Shown here one piece after another: positions 1 to 11,429 of a stretch of 64,000 bases of DNA. This DNA comes from Desmodesmus armatus (Eukaryota; Chlorophyta; Chlorophyceae; Sphaeropleales; Scenedesmaceae). The stretch spans positions 1 to 64,000 of the forward strand of contig VIIQ02000725.1 in NCBI GenBank assembly GCA_007449985.2, written 5' to 3'. The first letter of the stretch is position 1. Every line of letters begins with the position of its first letter. The position numbers and the translations under genes are program-made. The notes below the pieces were generated by a model. That model searched no databases. It was not told the origin of the DNA and saw only the letters and a program-made list of their open reading frames with translations.

Positions 1-3000
1 CCCCCCCCTCCGCTCACCATTGTGTGTCGTGCCACCTCCCTGACCGCTGGCTCCAGCCCCTGACGGCCAGTGCACCTCAACACCGTGACATGCCCCCCCC
101 CCCCCCCCCTCTGCTCCCCCCGCCATCCTCCACACACACAGCGCCCCCCCCGCCCCCCCCCCCCCACACCACACACACACACCAATCCACTTTGCCCCCC
201 GCGCTCCCCTCACCGTCTTGCGTTGTGCTCCCTCCCTGACCGCTGGCTCCAGCCCCCTGGCCTGCACACCTGTTTTGTCTGCCTCCCCCCCCCCCCTTCG
301 CTCACCGTATTGTGTCCGCGCGCCCTCCCTGACTGCTGGCTCCAGCCCCCTGGCCTGCACACCTGATTTTGCTCCCCCCCCTGGAAACATTCTCCACCCC
401 CCCCCTCCTCCCCTCACCGTCTTGTGTCCTGCGCCCTCCCTGACTGCTGCTCCAGCCCCCTGGCCTGCACACCTGATTTAGTCTCCCCCCCCCCTGAAAC
501 ATTCTCCACCCCCCCTCCTCCCCTCACCGTCTTGTGTCCTGCGCCCTCCCTGACTGCTGGCTCCAGCCCCCTGGCCTGCACACCTGATATTGTCTCCCCC
601 CCCTGAAACATTCTCCACCCCCCCCCCTCCTCCCCTCACCGTCTTGTGTCCTGCGCCCCCCTGACTGCTGCTCCACCCCCTGGCCTGCACACCTGATTTT
701 GTTCTCCCCCCCCCTGAAACATTCTCCACCCCCCCCCCTCCTCCCCTCACCGTCTTGTGTCCTGCGCCCTCCCTGACTGCTGGCTCCAGCCCCCTGGCCT
801 GCACACCTGATTTTGTCCCCCCCCCCCCCCTGGAAACACTCTCCACCCCCCCCCCCCCCTGCTCCCCTCACCGTCTTGTGTCCTGCGCCCTCCCTGACTG
901 CTGGCTCCAGCCCCCTGGCCTGCACACCTGATTTTGTCTCCCCCCCCTGAACATTCTCCACCCCCCCCCCTCCTCCCCTCCCGTCTTGTGTCCTGCGCCC
1001 TCCCTGACTGCTGGCTCCAGCCCCCTGCCTGCACACCTGATTTTGTCTCCCCCCCCTGGAAACATTCTCCACCCCCCCCCCTCCTCCCCTCACCGTCTTG
1101 TGTCCTGCGCCCTCCCTGACTGCTGGCTCCAGCCCCCTGGCCTGCACACCTGATTTAGTCTCCCCCCCCCTGAAACATTCTCCACCCCCCCCCTCCTCCC
1201 CTCACCGTCTTGTGTCCTGCGCCCTCCCTGACTGCTGGCTCCAGCCCCCTGGCCTGCACACCTGATATTGTCTCCCCCCCTGAAACATTCTCCACCCCCC
1301 CCCCCCTCCTCCCTCACCGTCTTGTGTCCTGCGCCCTCCCTGACTGCTGGCTCCAGCCCCCTGGCCTGCACACCTGATTTTTCTCCCCCCCCTGAAACAT
1401 TCTCCACCCCCCCCCCTCCTCCCTCACCGTCTTGTGTCCTGCGCCCTCCCTGACTGCTGGCTCCAGCCCCCTGGCCTGCACACCTGATTTTGTCCCCCCC
1501 CCCCCCCCCCCCTGGAAACACTCTCCACCCCCCCCCCCCTGCTCCCCTCACCGTCTTGTGTCCTGCGCCCTCCCTGACTGCTGGCTCCAGCCCCCTGGCC
1601 TGCACACCTGATTTTGTCTCCCCCCCCTGAAACATTCTCCACCCCCCCCCCTCCTCCCCTCACCGTCTTGTGTCCTGCGCCCTCCCTGACTGCTGGCTCC
1701 AGCCCCCTGGCCTGCACACCTGATTTTGTCTCCCCCCCCTGAAACATTCTCCACCCCTCCCCCCCTCCTCCCCTCACCGTCTTGTGTCCTGCGCCCTCCC
1801 TGACTGCTGGCTCCAGCCCCCTGGCCTGCACACCTGATTTTGTCTCCCCCCCCCCCCCCTGAAACATTCTCCACCCCCCCCCCTCCTCCCCTCACCGTCT
1901 TGTGTCCTGCGCCCTCCCTGACTGCTGGCTCCAGCCCTGTGGCCTGCACACCTGATTTTCTCCCCCCCCCCCCCCCCCTGAAACATTCTCCACCCCCCCC
2001 CTCCTCCCCTCACCGTCTTGTGTCCTGCGCCCTCCCTGACTGCTGGCTCCAGCCCTGTGGCCTGCACACCTGATTTTGTCTCCCCCCCCTGAAACATTCT
2101 CCACCCCCCCCCCTCCTCCCCTCACCGTCTTGTGTCCTGCGCCCTCCCTGACTGCTGGCTCCAGCCCCCTGGCCTGCACCCTGATTTTGTCTCCCCCCCC
2201 TGAAACATTCTCCACCCCCCCCCCCCCCTCCTCCCTCACCGTCTTGTGTCCTGCGCCCTCCCTGACTGCTGGCTCCAGCCCCCTGGCCTGCACACCTGAT
2301 TTTGTCTCCCCCCCCTGAAACATTCTCCACCCCCCCCCCCTCCTCCCCTCACCGTCTTGTGTCCTGCGCCCTCCCTGACTGCTGGCTCCAGCCCCCTGGC
2401 CTGCACACCTGATATTGTCTCCCCCCCCTGAAACATTCTCCACCCCCCCCCCCTCCTCCCCTCATCGTCTTGTGTCCTGCGCCCTCCCTGACTGCTGCTC
2501 CAGCCCCCTGGCCTGCACACCTGATTTTGTCCCCCCCCCCCTGGAAACCTCTCCACCCCCCCCCCCCCTCCTCCCCTCACCGTCTTGTGTCCTGCGCCCC
2601 TCCCTGACTGCTGGCTCCAGCCCCATGGCCTGCACACCTGATTTTGTCTCCCCCCCCTGAAACATTCTCCACCCCCCCCCCTCCTCCCCTCACCGTCTTG
2701 TTCCTGCGCCCTCCCTGACTGCTGGCTCCAGCCCCCTGGCCTGCACACCTGATATTGTCTCCCCCCCCTGGAAACACTCTCCACCCCCCCCCCCCTCCTC
2801 CCCTCACCGTCTTGTGTCCTGCGCCCTCCCTGACTGCTGGCTCCAGCCCCCTGGCCTGCACACCTGATTTTGTCTCCCCCCCCCCCTGAAACATTCTCCA
2901 CCCCCCCCCCCCCCTCCCCTCACCGTCTTGTGTCCTGCGCCCTCCCTGACTGCTGGCTCCAGCCCCCTGGCCTGCACACCTGATTTTGTCTCCCCCCCCC

Positions 3001-6000
3001 CTGAAACATTCTCCACCCCCCCCCCTCCTCCCCTCACCGTCTTGTGTCCTGCGCCCTCCCTGACTGCTGGCTCCAGCCCCCTGGCCTGCACACCTGATTT
3101 TGTCTCCCCCCCCTGGAAACATTCTCCACCCCCCCCCCCCTCCTCCCCTCACCGTCTTGTGTCCTGCGCCCTCCCTGACTGCTGGCTCCAGCCCCCTGGC
3201 CTGCACACCTGATTTTGTCTCCCCCCCCCTGAAACATTCTCCACCCCCCCCCCCCCCTCCCCTCACCGTCTTGTGTCCTGCGCCCTCCCTGACTGCTGGC
3301 TCCAGCCCTGTGGCCTGCACACCTGATTTTGTCTCCCCCCCCCCTGAAACATTCTCCACCCCCCCCCCCCCCTCCTCCCCTCACCGTCTTGTGTCCTGCG
3401 CCCTCCCTGACTGCTGGCTCCAGCCCTGTGGCCTGCACACCTGATTTGTCTCCCCCCCCCCCTGAACATTCTCCACCCCCCCCCCTCCTCCCCTCACCGT
3501 CTTGTGTCCTGCGCCCTCCCTGACTGCTGGCTCCAGCCCCCTGGCCTGCACACCTGATTTTGTCTCCCCCCCCCCCCCCCTGGAAACACTCTCCACCCCC
3601 CCCCCCCCCCCCCCCTCCTCCCCTCTTCTGTTCCTGCGCCCTCCCTGACTGCTGGCTCCAGCCCCCTGGCCTGCACACCTGATTTTGTCTCCCCCCCCCC
3701 CTGAAACATTCCACCCCCCCCCCACCCCCCCCCCCTCCCTCCCCTCACCGTCTTGTGTCCTGCGCCCTCCCTGACTGCTGGCTCCAGCCCCCTGACCTGC
3801 ACACCTGATTTTGTCTCCCCCCCCCCTGGAAACACTCTCCACCCCCCCCCCCCCCTCCCCTCACCGTCTTGTGTCCTGCGCCCTCCCTGACTGCTGGCTC
3901 CAGCCCCCTGGCCTGCACACCTGATTTTGTCTCCCCCCCCCTGAAACATTCTCCACCCCCCCCCTCCTCCCCTCACCGTCTTGTGTCCTGCGCCCTCCCT
4001 GACTGCTGGCTCCACCCCCTGGCCTGCACACCTGATTTTGTCTCCCCCCCCCCCCCCCCCCTGAAACATTCTCCCCCCCCCCCCCCCCCCCCCCCCTCCT
4101 CCCCTCACCGTCTTGTGTCCTGCGCCCTCCCTGACTGCTGGCTCCAGCCCCCTGGCCTGCACACCTGATATTGTCTCCCCCCCCTGAAACATTCTCCACC
4201 CCCCCCCCTCCTCCCCTCATCGTCTTGTGTCCTGCGCCCTCCCTGACTGCTGGCTCCAGCCCCCTGGCCTGCACACCTGATTTTGTCCCCCCCCCCCCCT
4301 GGAAACACTCTCCACCCCCCCCCCCCTTCCTCCCCTCACCGTCTTGTGTCCTGCGCCCTCCCTGACTGCTGGCTCCAGCCCCATGGCCTGCACACCTGAT
4401 TTTGTCTCCCCCCCCTGAAACATTCTCCCACCCCCCCCCCCCCTCCTCCCCTCACCGTCTTGTGTCCTGCGCCCTCCCTGACTGCTGGCTCCAGCCCCCT
4501 GGCCTGCACACCTGATATTGTCTCCCCCCCCTGGAAACACTCTCCACCCCCCCCCCTCCTCCCCTCACCGTCTTGTGTCCTGCGCCCTCCCTGACTGCTG
4601 GCTCCACCCCCTGGCCTGCACACCTGATTTTGTCTCCCCCCCCCCCTGAAACATTCTCCACCCCCCCCCCCCCCTCCCCTCACCGTCTTGTGTCCTGCGC
4701 CCTCCCTGACTGCTGGCTCCAGCCCCCTGGCCTGCACACCTGATTTTGTCTCCCCCCCCCCTGAAACATTCTCCACCCCCCCCCCTCCTCCCCTCACCGT
4801 CTTGTGTCCTGCGCCCCCCCTGACTGCTGGCTCCAGCCCCCTGGCCTGCACACCTGATTTTGTCTCCCCCCCCTGGAAACATTCTCCACCCCCCCCCCCC
4901 TCCTCCCCTCACCGTCTTGTGTCCTGCGCCCTCCCTGACTGCTGGCTCCAGCCCCCTGGCCTGCACACCTGATTTTGTCTCCCCCCCCCCTGAAACATTC
5001 TCCACCCCCCCCCCCTCCCCTCACCGTCTTGTGTCCTGCGCCCTCCCTGACTGCTGGCTCCAGCCCTGTGGCCTGCACACCTGATTTTGTCTCCCCCCCC
5101 CCTGAAACATTCTCCACCCCCCCCCCCCCCCTCCTCCCCTCACCGTCTTGTGTCCTGCGCCCTCCCTGACTGCTGGCTCCAGCCCTGTGGCCTGCACACC
5201 TGATTTTGTCTCCCCCCCCCCCTGAAACATTCTCCACCCCCCCCCTCCTCCCCTCACCGTCTTGTGTCCTGCGCCCTCCCTGACTGCTGGCTCCAGCCCC
5301 CTGGCCTGCACACCTGATTTTGTCTCCCCCCCCCCTGGAAACACTCTCCACCCCCCCCCCCTCCTCCCCTCACCGTCTTGTGTCCTGCGCCCTCCCTGAC
5401 TGCTGGCTCCAGCCCCCTGGCCTGCACACCTGATTTTGTCTCCCCCCCCCCTGAAACATTCTCCACCCCCCCCCCCTCCTCCCCTCACCGTCTTGTGTCC
5501 TGCGCCCTCCCTGACTGCTGGCTCCAGCCCCCTGACCTGCACACCTGATTTTGTCTCCCCCCCCCCCTGGAAACACTCTCCACCCCCCCCCCCCTCCTCC
5601 CCTCACCGTCTTGTGTCCTGCGCCCTCCCTGACTGCTGGCTCCAGCCCCCTGGCCTGCACACCTGATTTTGTCTCCCCCCCCCTGAAACATTCTCCACCC
5701 CCCCCCCTCCTCCCCTCACCGTCTTGTGTCCTGCGCCCTCCCTGACTGCTGGCTCCAGCCCCCTGGCCTGCACACCTGATTTTGTCTCCCCCCCCCCCCC
5801 CCCCTGAAACATTCTCCCCCCCCCCCCCCTCCTCCCCTCACCGTCTTGTGTCCTGCGCCCTCCCTGACTGCTGGCTCCAGCCCTGTGGCCTGCACACCTG
5901 ATTTTGTCTCCCCCCCCCCCTGAAACATTCTCCACCCCCCCCCCCCCCTCCTCCCCTCACCGTCTTGTGTCCTGCGCCCTCCCTGACTGCTGGCTCCAGC

Positions 6001-6865
6001 CCCCTGGCCTGCACACCTGATTTTGTCTCCCCCCCCCCCCCTGAAACATTCTCCACCCCCCCCCCCTCCTCCCCTCACCGTCTTGTGTCCTGCGCCCTCC
6101 CTGACTGCTGGCTCCAGCCCTGTGGTCTGCACACCTGATTTTGTCTCCCCCCCCCCCCCCCCTGAAACATTCTCCACCCCCCCCCCTCCTCCCCTCACCG
6201 TCTTGTGTCCTGCGCCCTCCCTGACTGCTGGCTCCAGCCCTGTGGCCTGCACACCTGATTTTGTCTCCCCCCCCCCCTGAAACATTCTCCACCCCCCCCC
6301 CTCCTCCCCTCACCGTCTTGTGTCCTGCGCCCTCCCTGACTGCTGGCTCCAGCCCCCTGGCCTGCACACCTGATTTTGTCTCCCCCCCCCCCTGGAAACA
6401 CTCTCCACCCCCCCCCCCCCTCCTCCCCTCACCGTCTTGTGTCCTGCGCCCTCCCTGACTGCTGGCTCCAGCCCCCTGGCCTGCACACCTGATTTTGTCT
6501 CCCCCCCCCCTGAAACATTCTCCACCCCCCCCCCCCCCTCCTCCCCTCACCGTCTTGTGTCCTGCGCCCTCCCTGACTGCTGGCTCCAGCCCCCTGGCCT
6601 GCACACCTGATTTTGTCTCCCCCCCCCCCCCTCGAAACATTCTCCACCCCCCCCCCCCCCCCCCGCCCCCTCACCGTCTTGTGTCGTGCGCCCTCCCTGA
6701 CCGCTGGTTCCAGCCCCCTGGCCACCAGTGCACATCAACAACCTGGCACCTCCCCCCACACCCCACCCCCTCCTCCACACACACAGCCCCCCCCCCTCAC
6801 CGTCTTGTGTCGTGCGCCCTCCCTCACTGCTGGCTCCAGCCCCCTGACTGCCAGTGCATGCAGCG
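1..6865. repeat. C-rich minisatellite array (~55 units of ~110-120 bp)
   Basis: A tandem array in which each unit reads, on the plus strand, CTCACCGTCTTGTGTCC, then GCGCCCTCCCTGACTGC, TGGCTCCAGCCCC and CTGGCCTGCACACCTGATTT, then a C-run, CTGAAACATTCTCCA and another C-run. Units are nearly identical in the non-C parts, with a few point differences (CCTGG/TGTGG, GATATT/GATTTT) and small deletions; the C-runs vary from about 7 to 18, so the period varies. Degenerate edge units lie at about 22-80, 215-265, 6668-6725 and 6805-6860. Long Pro- or Gly-rich open frames exist on both strands but follow from the repeat and are not genes. On the minus strand each unit holds a 48-nt block flanked by AG and GTGAGG, like an exon. 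The C-run lengths are unlikely to be exact in any assembly. Confidence 0.97.
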
Positions 6866-7353
6866 CAGCGGTGTCACCACTGCCCAGGCTGCTCCACAGT
6901 AGACACGTCTGCCACGCAACAAGAACACCTGCAGCCAACCAGAACACTGCTACTGTTACTGTCGCCATTACGTGCTGTTGCCATTATGTAGCGTGTATGA
7001 TGCTGCAGATGCTGTTCAGACTACTGTGTCTTTACCTCACCAGCAGCCCATTACAGTACTATTGATGCAGCTGTCATGCAGTACATGGCACCGACAGCTG
7101 CATCAATGTGCAAACATCGGTGCTGTCAAGGCAGCGCAGGTCAAAGGGGTGTAGCAGGCATGGAGGGGGTGCAGTGAAGCTACCACAAGCGGAATGTCCT
7201 GCCCCCCACATATTGATTGGCAGCCCCTGTCATGCAACAATGGGACTGTTGTCTTTTGTGCAACAAGGGTGTTGTCCCCCCCCCCTCACCTGTCACTGGG
7301 CGGCAGCCGTACAGCCGGGACACCAACAAGCTGTTGGTCAGGGATTGGAGGCC

Positions 7354-7354
7354 T

Positions 7355-7436
<82 letters not shown>
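7354..7436. repeat. (GCA)n trinucleotide microsatellite, ~27 units
   Basis: An uninterrupted GCA/CAG repeat of about 82 nt. All three plus frames and all three minus frames are open across it (poly-Gln, poly-Ala, poly-Ser, poly-Leu, poly-Cys), so open frames here carry no coding evidence. Confidence 0.95.
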
Positions 7437-7437
<1 letters not shown>

Positions 7438-8203
7438 GGTGACGGCGACAGTGACAGCAGCATATGGCTGTGGCACAGGTGCTGCCTGAATCCCCACGAT
7501 ACAACATGTGACTGTGCAATTGTACCCAAATCTCATCCCATTGACTGGCATGTCGGCATGTGTTCAGTGATTGGAATTGCTGCACCTGCACACAGTCAAG
7601 TGTGAATGCTGCCGGGAACATGGGCAGCAGCCCCCCCCCCCCCCCGCCCCTGATCCCCGCCCGTCACGCCTTCTTCACTTCCAACACCAGTCACATCGGC
7701 AGCAGCCACCCCCTCTCCCCAAGAATCCCCTCACTCACGTGTGAATGCTGATGGTGACATGGGCAGCAGCAGCCTCCCCCCCCCCCCCCCCCCCCCCCGG
7801 GCGCCTCCCTCAGCAACACAAGTCATGATGGCAGTGGCACAACCAGGCCCCCCTCTGGTATCACTCGCTTACAACAACACAAGCCAAGATGGCAGCCCCC
7901 CCCCCCACACCCACCCCCCCATCTCCCTTACTCACGTGTGAATGCTGCTGGTGACACCGGCAGCAGCGGCACCCCTCCAGTGAGCCCCAGGGGGCTGGAC
8001 AGGCTGAACAGTGAGGGGGAGTCAGGCTGCAACAGGCTGGACGCAACATCCTGAAGCAACGGCTGCAGCCGCAGCCGCACACGCGAACCAGAGGGGTCCT
8101 GCATCGAGAGCAGAGCAAAACACTGCGGAGTTTGAGGTTGAAGCGCAACCAAGGGTGCATTTTGAGCAAGACACAAACAACAACAACAACAAAAAACAAC
8201 AAA

Positions 8204-8243
8204 GCGACCGGTGTTGAGCAACAAACTGCTCAACACCGGTCGC
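8204..8243. repeat. Perfect 17-bp inverted repeat (hairpin)
   Basis: Left arm GCGACCGGTGTTGAGCA (8204-8220) and its exact reverse complement at 8227-8243 are separated by a 6-nt loop. No T-run follows. It could be a remnant of a small foldback element. Confidence 0.85.
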
Positions 8244-8576
8244 ATAGCCGTCACCTGACATTTACACACGACGCTTACATGACGCATGCACGACGCATGC
8301 GACGCCCAGCCGACGCTATGCGACGATAAGGCCGTTCCCCTAGTGAACCAAGAGCAGCGGCTGCACTTGCATCGTCACATGCACGCGAGGGGTTGTGCCA
8401 GAGGAAGAACAAGCTGCACATGGGGTTGTGTGAGTTTTTCCCGAGGGTCTTATCTTAGCACCCCTCGCAACAGAGGGGTCCTGCAAGTGGAAACACAATT
8501 GACATTTCACAGGGGCGCGGCGAAGGGGGAAGGCTATCACCGCTGGGCGACCACACTCTACATACCTCAAGGCCCA

Positions 8577-9372
8577 CCTGTTCCAGCTGTGTCTCAACAG
8601 GCCATGCAGCCCCTTCAACAGTCCGGTGAGGCTGCTAGGCAGGCAGCGTGGCCCCACCAGCTGCTGCCCTCTAACTCACCAAGGCGGTCGGTGGTAAGGT
8701 CGGCCCTTAGCACTCGCTGTCTATACAAGGTAGTGTTTATTTGTTTCTAGGGAGAAAACTAAGCTTTTCAAAAATAAAACCCACATGTTCCAGCTGTGTG
8801 CTGAGTAAACCGTGCAGTAGTGCTGCCAGCCCATGCAACTCCTTCAGTGATCCAGCGAGGCTAGTGGGCAGGCAGTGTGGCCCCACCAGCTGCTGCCCTC
8901 TAAATCACCAAGGCGGTCATTGATGAGGCTGGCCCTTGGCACCCACTGTCTAGTCTATTCAGACTGGTTCATCAAACTTCAAGTAGGTAAAAACCCAAAG
9001 CTTTTTGGAAATAAAACCCACCTGTTCCAGCTGTGTGCTGAGTAAGCCGTGCAGAAGTGCCGCCAGTCCATGCAGCCCCTTCAGTAGTCCAGTCATGCTG
9101 CTAGGTAGGCAGTGTTGCCCCACCAGCTGCTGCCCTTTGCATATGTAGGTTTGCAAAGAACAAACTGAGGGCCACAACACTCACATATCGACTAAAAGAT
9201 GGGGAAACCTTGCATTTGTATGCAGTGCATCGCAAAATTGAAGGGAAAAACCCACCTGTTCCAGCTGTGTGCTGAGTAAACCGTGCAACAATGCCGCCAG
9301 TCCATGCAGCCCCTTCAGTAGTCCAGTCATGCTGCTAGGCAGGCAGTGTGGCCCCACCAGCTGCTGCCCCCT
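8577..9372 (-). repeat. Four echoes of the CCZ1-like exon 2 end
   Basis: Copies of the final ~115 nt of exon 2 (protein GQQLVGPHCLPSS...LLSTQLEQ) recur at about 9255-9372, 9022-9137, 8785-8897 and 8577-8670. Three keep an open frame with only a few changes. The last is shortened in the middle. Most retain an AG just before and CAG|GTGGG just after, so they could be spliced. They lie in the intron downstream of exon 2. Confidence 0.85.
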
Positions 9373-9483
9373 AAAACCAAGGCGGTCGGTGGTAAGGTTG
9401 GCCCTTAGCACTCACTGTCTATTCAAACTGGTTCATTAAAGTTCAAGTAGGAAAACACAAAGGTTTTTGGAAAGTAACCCCAC

Positions 9484-10857
9484 CTGTTCCAGCTGTGTGC
9501 TGAGCAAGCCATGCAGTAATGCCGCCAGTCCATGCAGCCCCTTCAACAGTCCAGTCATGCTGCTAGGCAGGCAGTGTGGCCCCACCAGCTGCTGCCCCAC
9601 CACCACCAGCAGCCACAGGTCGGGTTCAGCGTGGTACATTGTCCAGTGGTGCTTGTGGGCTTCCATGGAGTGGAAGGGACACTCCTTATTGAACGTGCCT
9701 GGGGGGGGGGGGGAAGGAGAGCAGTCAGCAAAGGATTGGCGGGGGGGGGGGGGGCAAGGAGCTCAGCAACACCGGCTGGCACGCACTGGTGAGAAGCGCT
9801 ACCCCATTCCCATGGTACATGGTCCAGTGGTGTTTGTGGGCCTGCATGGAATGGAAGGACAATCCTGGAAGGGACAATCCTTGTTGAAAGTGCCTGCATA
9901 AACAGAGGCAAGGGGGGGGGGGGGACAGTCAGCAAAAATCCCCCATTTTCCATACTACATCACGCAGTGGTGCTTGTGTGGGCCTGCCTAAAATAAATGG
10001 GACACTCCTTGTTGAAGGTGCCTGTTGGGTGGGGTGGGGGACGGCAGCGGCGGGGGGGGGGGTCAGTTGGCAAAGGAGTGTTGAGGAGCACAGCAACACT
10101 GACTGGCAGCCACAGGTCTGGTTCAGCGTGGTACAATGTCAAGTGCCCCCCCCCCCCCAGTATCCGCCAGCCCACCTGCAAACATGGTCAGGGCCTGTGC
10201 CAGCCCGACAATGCTGCTCTGCATCAGTTCAGGTACAGCTGATGGATAGACAGCCAGAGTGTTCTCGGATCGCCACCACCGTGCAAGCAACATACACCAG
10301 CCAGCTGTCAACCAACAGGTCCCTGTCGGCACACTCTCCCTTGATGGCTCTCTGATCCCCCACCCCCACCCGGCCCCCACCACACCCGCGCCTGCAGTCA
10401 CCCCCACCCACCTGCAAACATGGTCAAGGCCTGTGCCAGCCCGACTATGCTGCTCTGCATCACAGGAGGTGCAGTGGGCGAGTGAAAGCCCAGAATTTTC
10501 TTTGGCACCCCTGACTGTCAACCCTCCCACGAGCACCGCCTATCAAAAGCAGTACCCGAACAGACCTATCTCTGGAATGTTCCCCTTGATGGCTCACCCC
10601 GTTTCAAAGCCCCCCCCCCCCCCCCACCCACCCATCCACCCATACTGTCACCACCACCCACCTGCAAACATGGTCAGGGCCTGTGCCAGCCCCACAATGC
10701 TGCTCTGCATCACAGGAGGCGCAGTGGGCGGGTAGAAGGCCAGGATTTTCTCTGACTCCCTCCCTTCTTGCTGCCCCCGCCGTGTGTCATACACTGCCAA
10801 CACTAGGCCATGACCAGACTGAAAGAAGGCTTTTGTTGCAGCGTTGCTTGCTGCCAT
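9484..10857 (-). CDS. CCZ1: CCZ1-like vacuolar fusion protein, N-terminal exons (partial)
   Basis: Two exons can be read. Exon 1 (10857-10662) starts at ATG (MAASNAATKAFF) and contains AVYDTRRGQQEGRE, EKILAFYPP and SSIVGLAQALTMFAG, ending in phase 1 at GTGGGT. Exon 2 (9698-9484) continues in phase with FNKECPFHSMEAHKHHW, MYHAEPDLWLLVVV and MTGLLKGLHGLAALLHGLL, ending at CAG|GTGGGG. The order 'YD.RRGQ.EG / EKILFFYP / VGL.E.L..F / .AEPDIWM.MVV / LK..HSLF.MF' is that of the first longin domain of plant and animal CCZ1. In other eukaryotes CCZ1 pairs with MON1 as guanine-nucleotide exchange factor for Rab7 on late endosomes and vacuoles. The rest of the protein was not found before the left edge: it may lie beyond the array, or the gene may be broken. 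Extra copies of both exon ends surround these exons and make the true splicing uncertain. Confidence 0.72.
9800..10485 (-). repeat. Echoes of CCZ1-like exon 1 end and exon 2 start
   Basis: In the intron between the two exons, copies of the exon 1 end (protein MQSSIVGLAQALTMFAG followed by a GTGGG donor) occur at about 10405-10485 and 10165-10245. Copies of the exon 2 start (FNKECP... and YHAEPDLWL) occur at about 10100-10145, 9960-10024 and 9800-9898. The last set is interrupted by stops and small indels, so these copies look non-functional. Downstream copies resemble the donor side of exon 1, upstream copies the acceptor side of exon 2. Confidence 0.82.
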
Positions 10858-11429
10858 GCTGCTGCAGTTGTTGCTGCTGCTGTTGATGGTGTTGCTGCTG
10901 CTGCTGCTGTGTGCTGGGCTGCTATTGGTCCGCTGCTACTGTATTGATGATGGTGCGGTCAGCTGTGCTGAGTCCAGCTGGGATGTCAGCTTATCATGCT
11001 GTCCCTTGCATCATGGGGCGTCTATACATACCGATACAGAGTTACCATGGTTGGAACACGTGACCAGAAGTATTGATGTATACATGATGAAGCATGGATG
11101 TGCTGTGGGAGGTGATAAGAGGTACTGGCTCAAAGGACAGTGTTGCACAATAGTGGGCACAATGGAGCACGCGGGTGCATATACCTCTTGAAAATATTTT
11201 CAAGCCGTCTGTTAGTGGTGTGGGGTATGCATCGGGGTTGGCAGTTGCTTTGATCGACGATCTGGCTCCCCTTGAGCGTTGAAAATTGCAAAGCTGCCCT
11301 ATGTTTCGTGACATCTGTATTTGAGAATTATTCCTACGCCCTTCGTTTACTGTGTCTGCTCCACACCAGCACACCAGCGCCAGCACACCAAACCAGCAGC
11401 CCCTGCAGTTGCCATCCACAACAGCAGCA
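10858..11429. promoter_or_regulatory. Intergenic interval between divergent genes
   Basis: This 572-bp interval separates the ATG of the minus-strand CCZ1-like gene from the ATG of the plus-strand tRNA-binding-domain gene, so it probably holds both promoters. It contains a CTG/TTG-rich tract near 10860-10910. I see no defined TATA box or other motif that would fix a start site. Confidence 0.45.

Larger units (their letters stand above)
6866..8570. other. Gene-poor interval with simple repeats
   Basis: No coding sequence could be recognised on either strand. The stretch contains a GCA trinucleotide repeat, several C-runs (about 7631, 7776, 7899), an AAC-rich tract near 8174-8202, a perfect hairpin at 8204-8243 and short GACGC-type direct repeats near 8270-8325. 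On the minus strand it lies downstream of the CCZ1-like exons, so it may be intronic or the 3' flank of that gene. Confidence 0.5.

Noticed and set aside
24..6725. Dozens of long Pro-rich (plus) and Gly/Arg-rich (minus) open frames
   Set aside because: They are produced by the tandem array and C-runs in all frames and change with C-run length; none has independent coding features.
7108..7621. Poly-Gln/Ala/Ser/Leu open frames
   Set aside because: All six frames are open across the GCA repeat, and flanking sequence resembles no protein.
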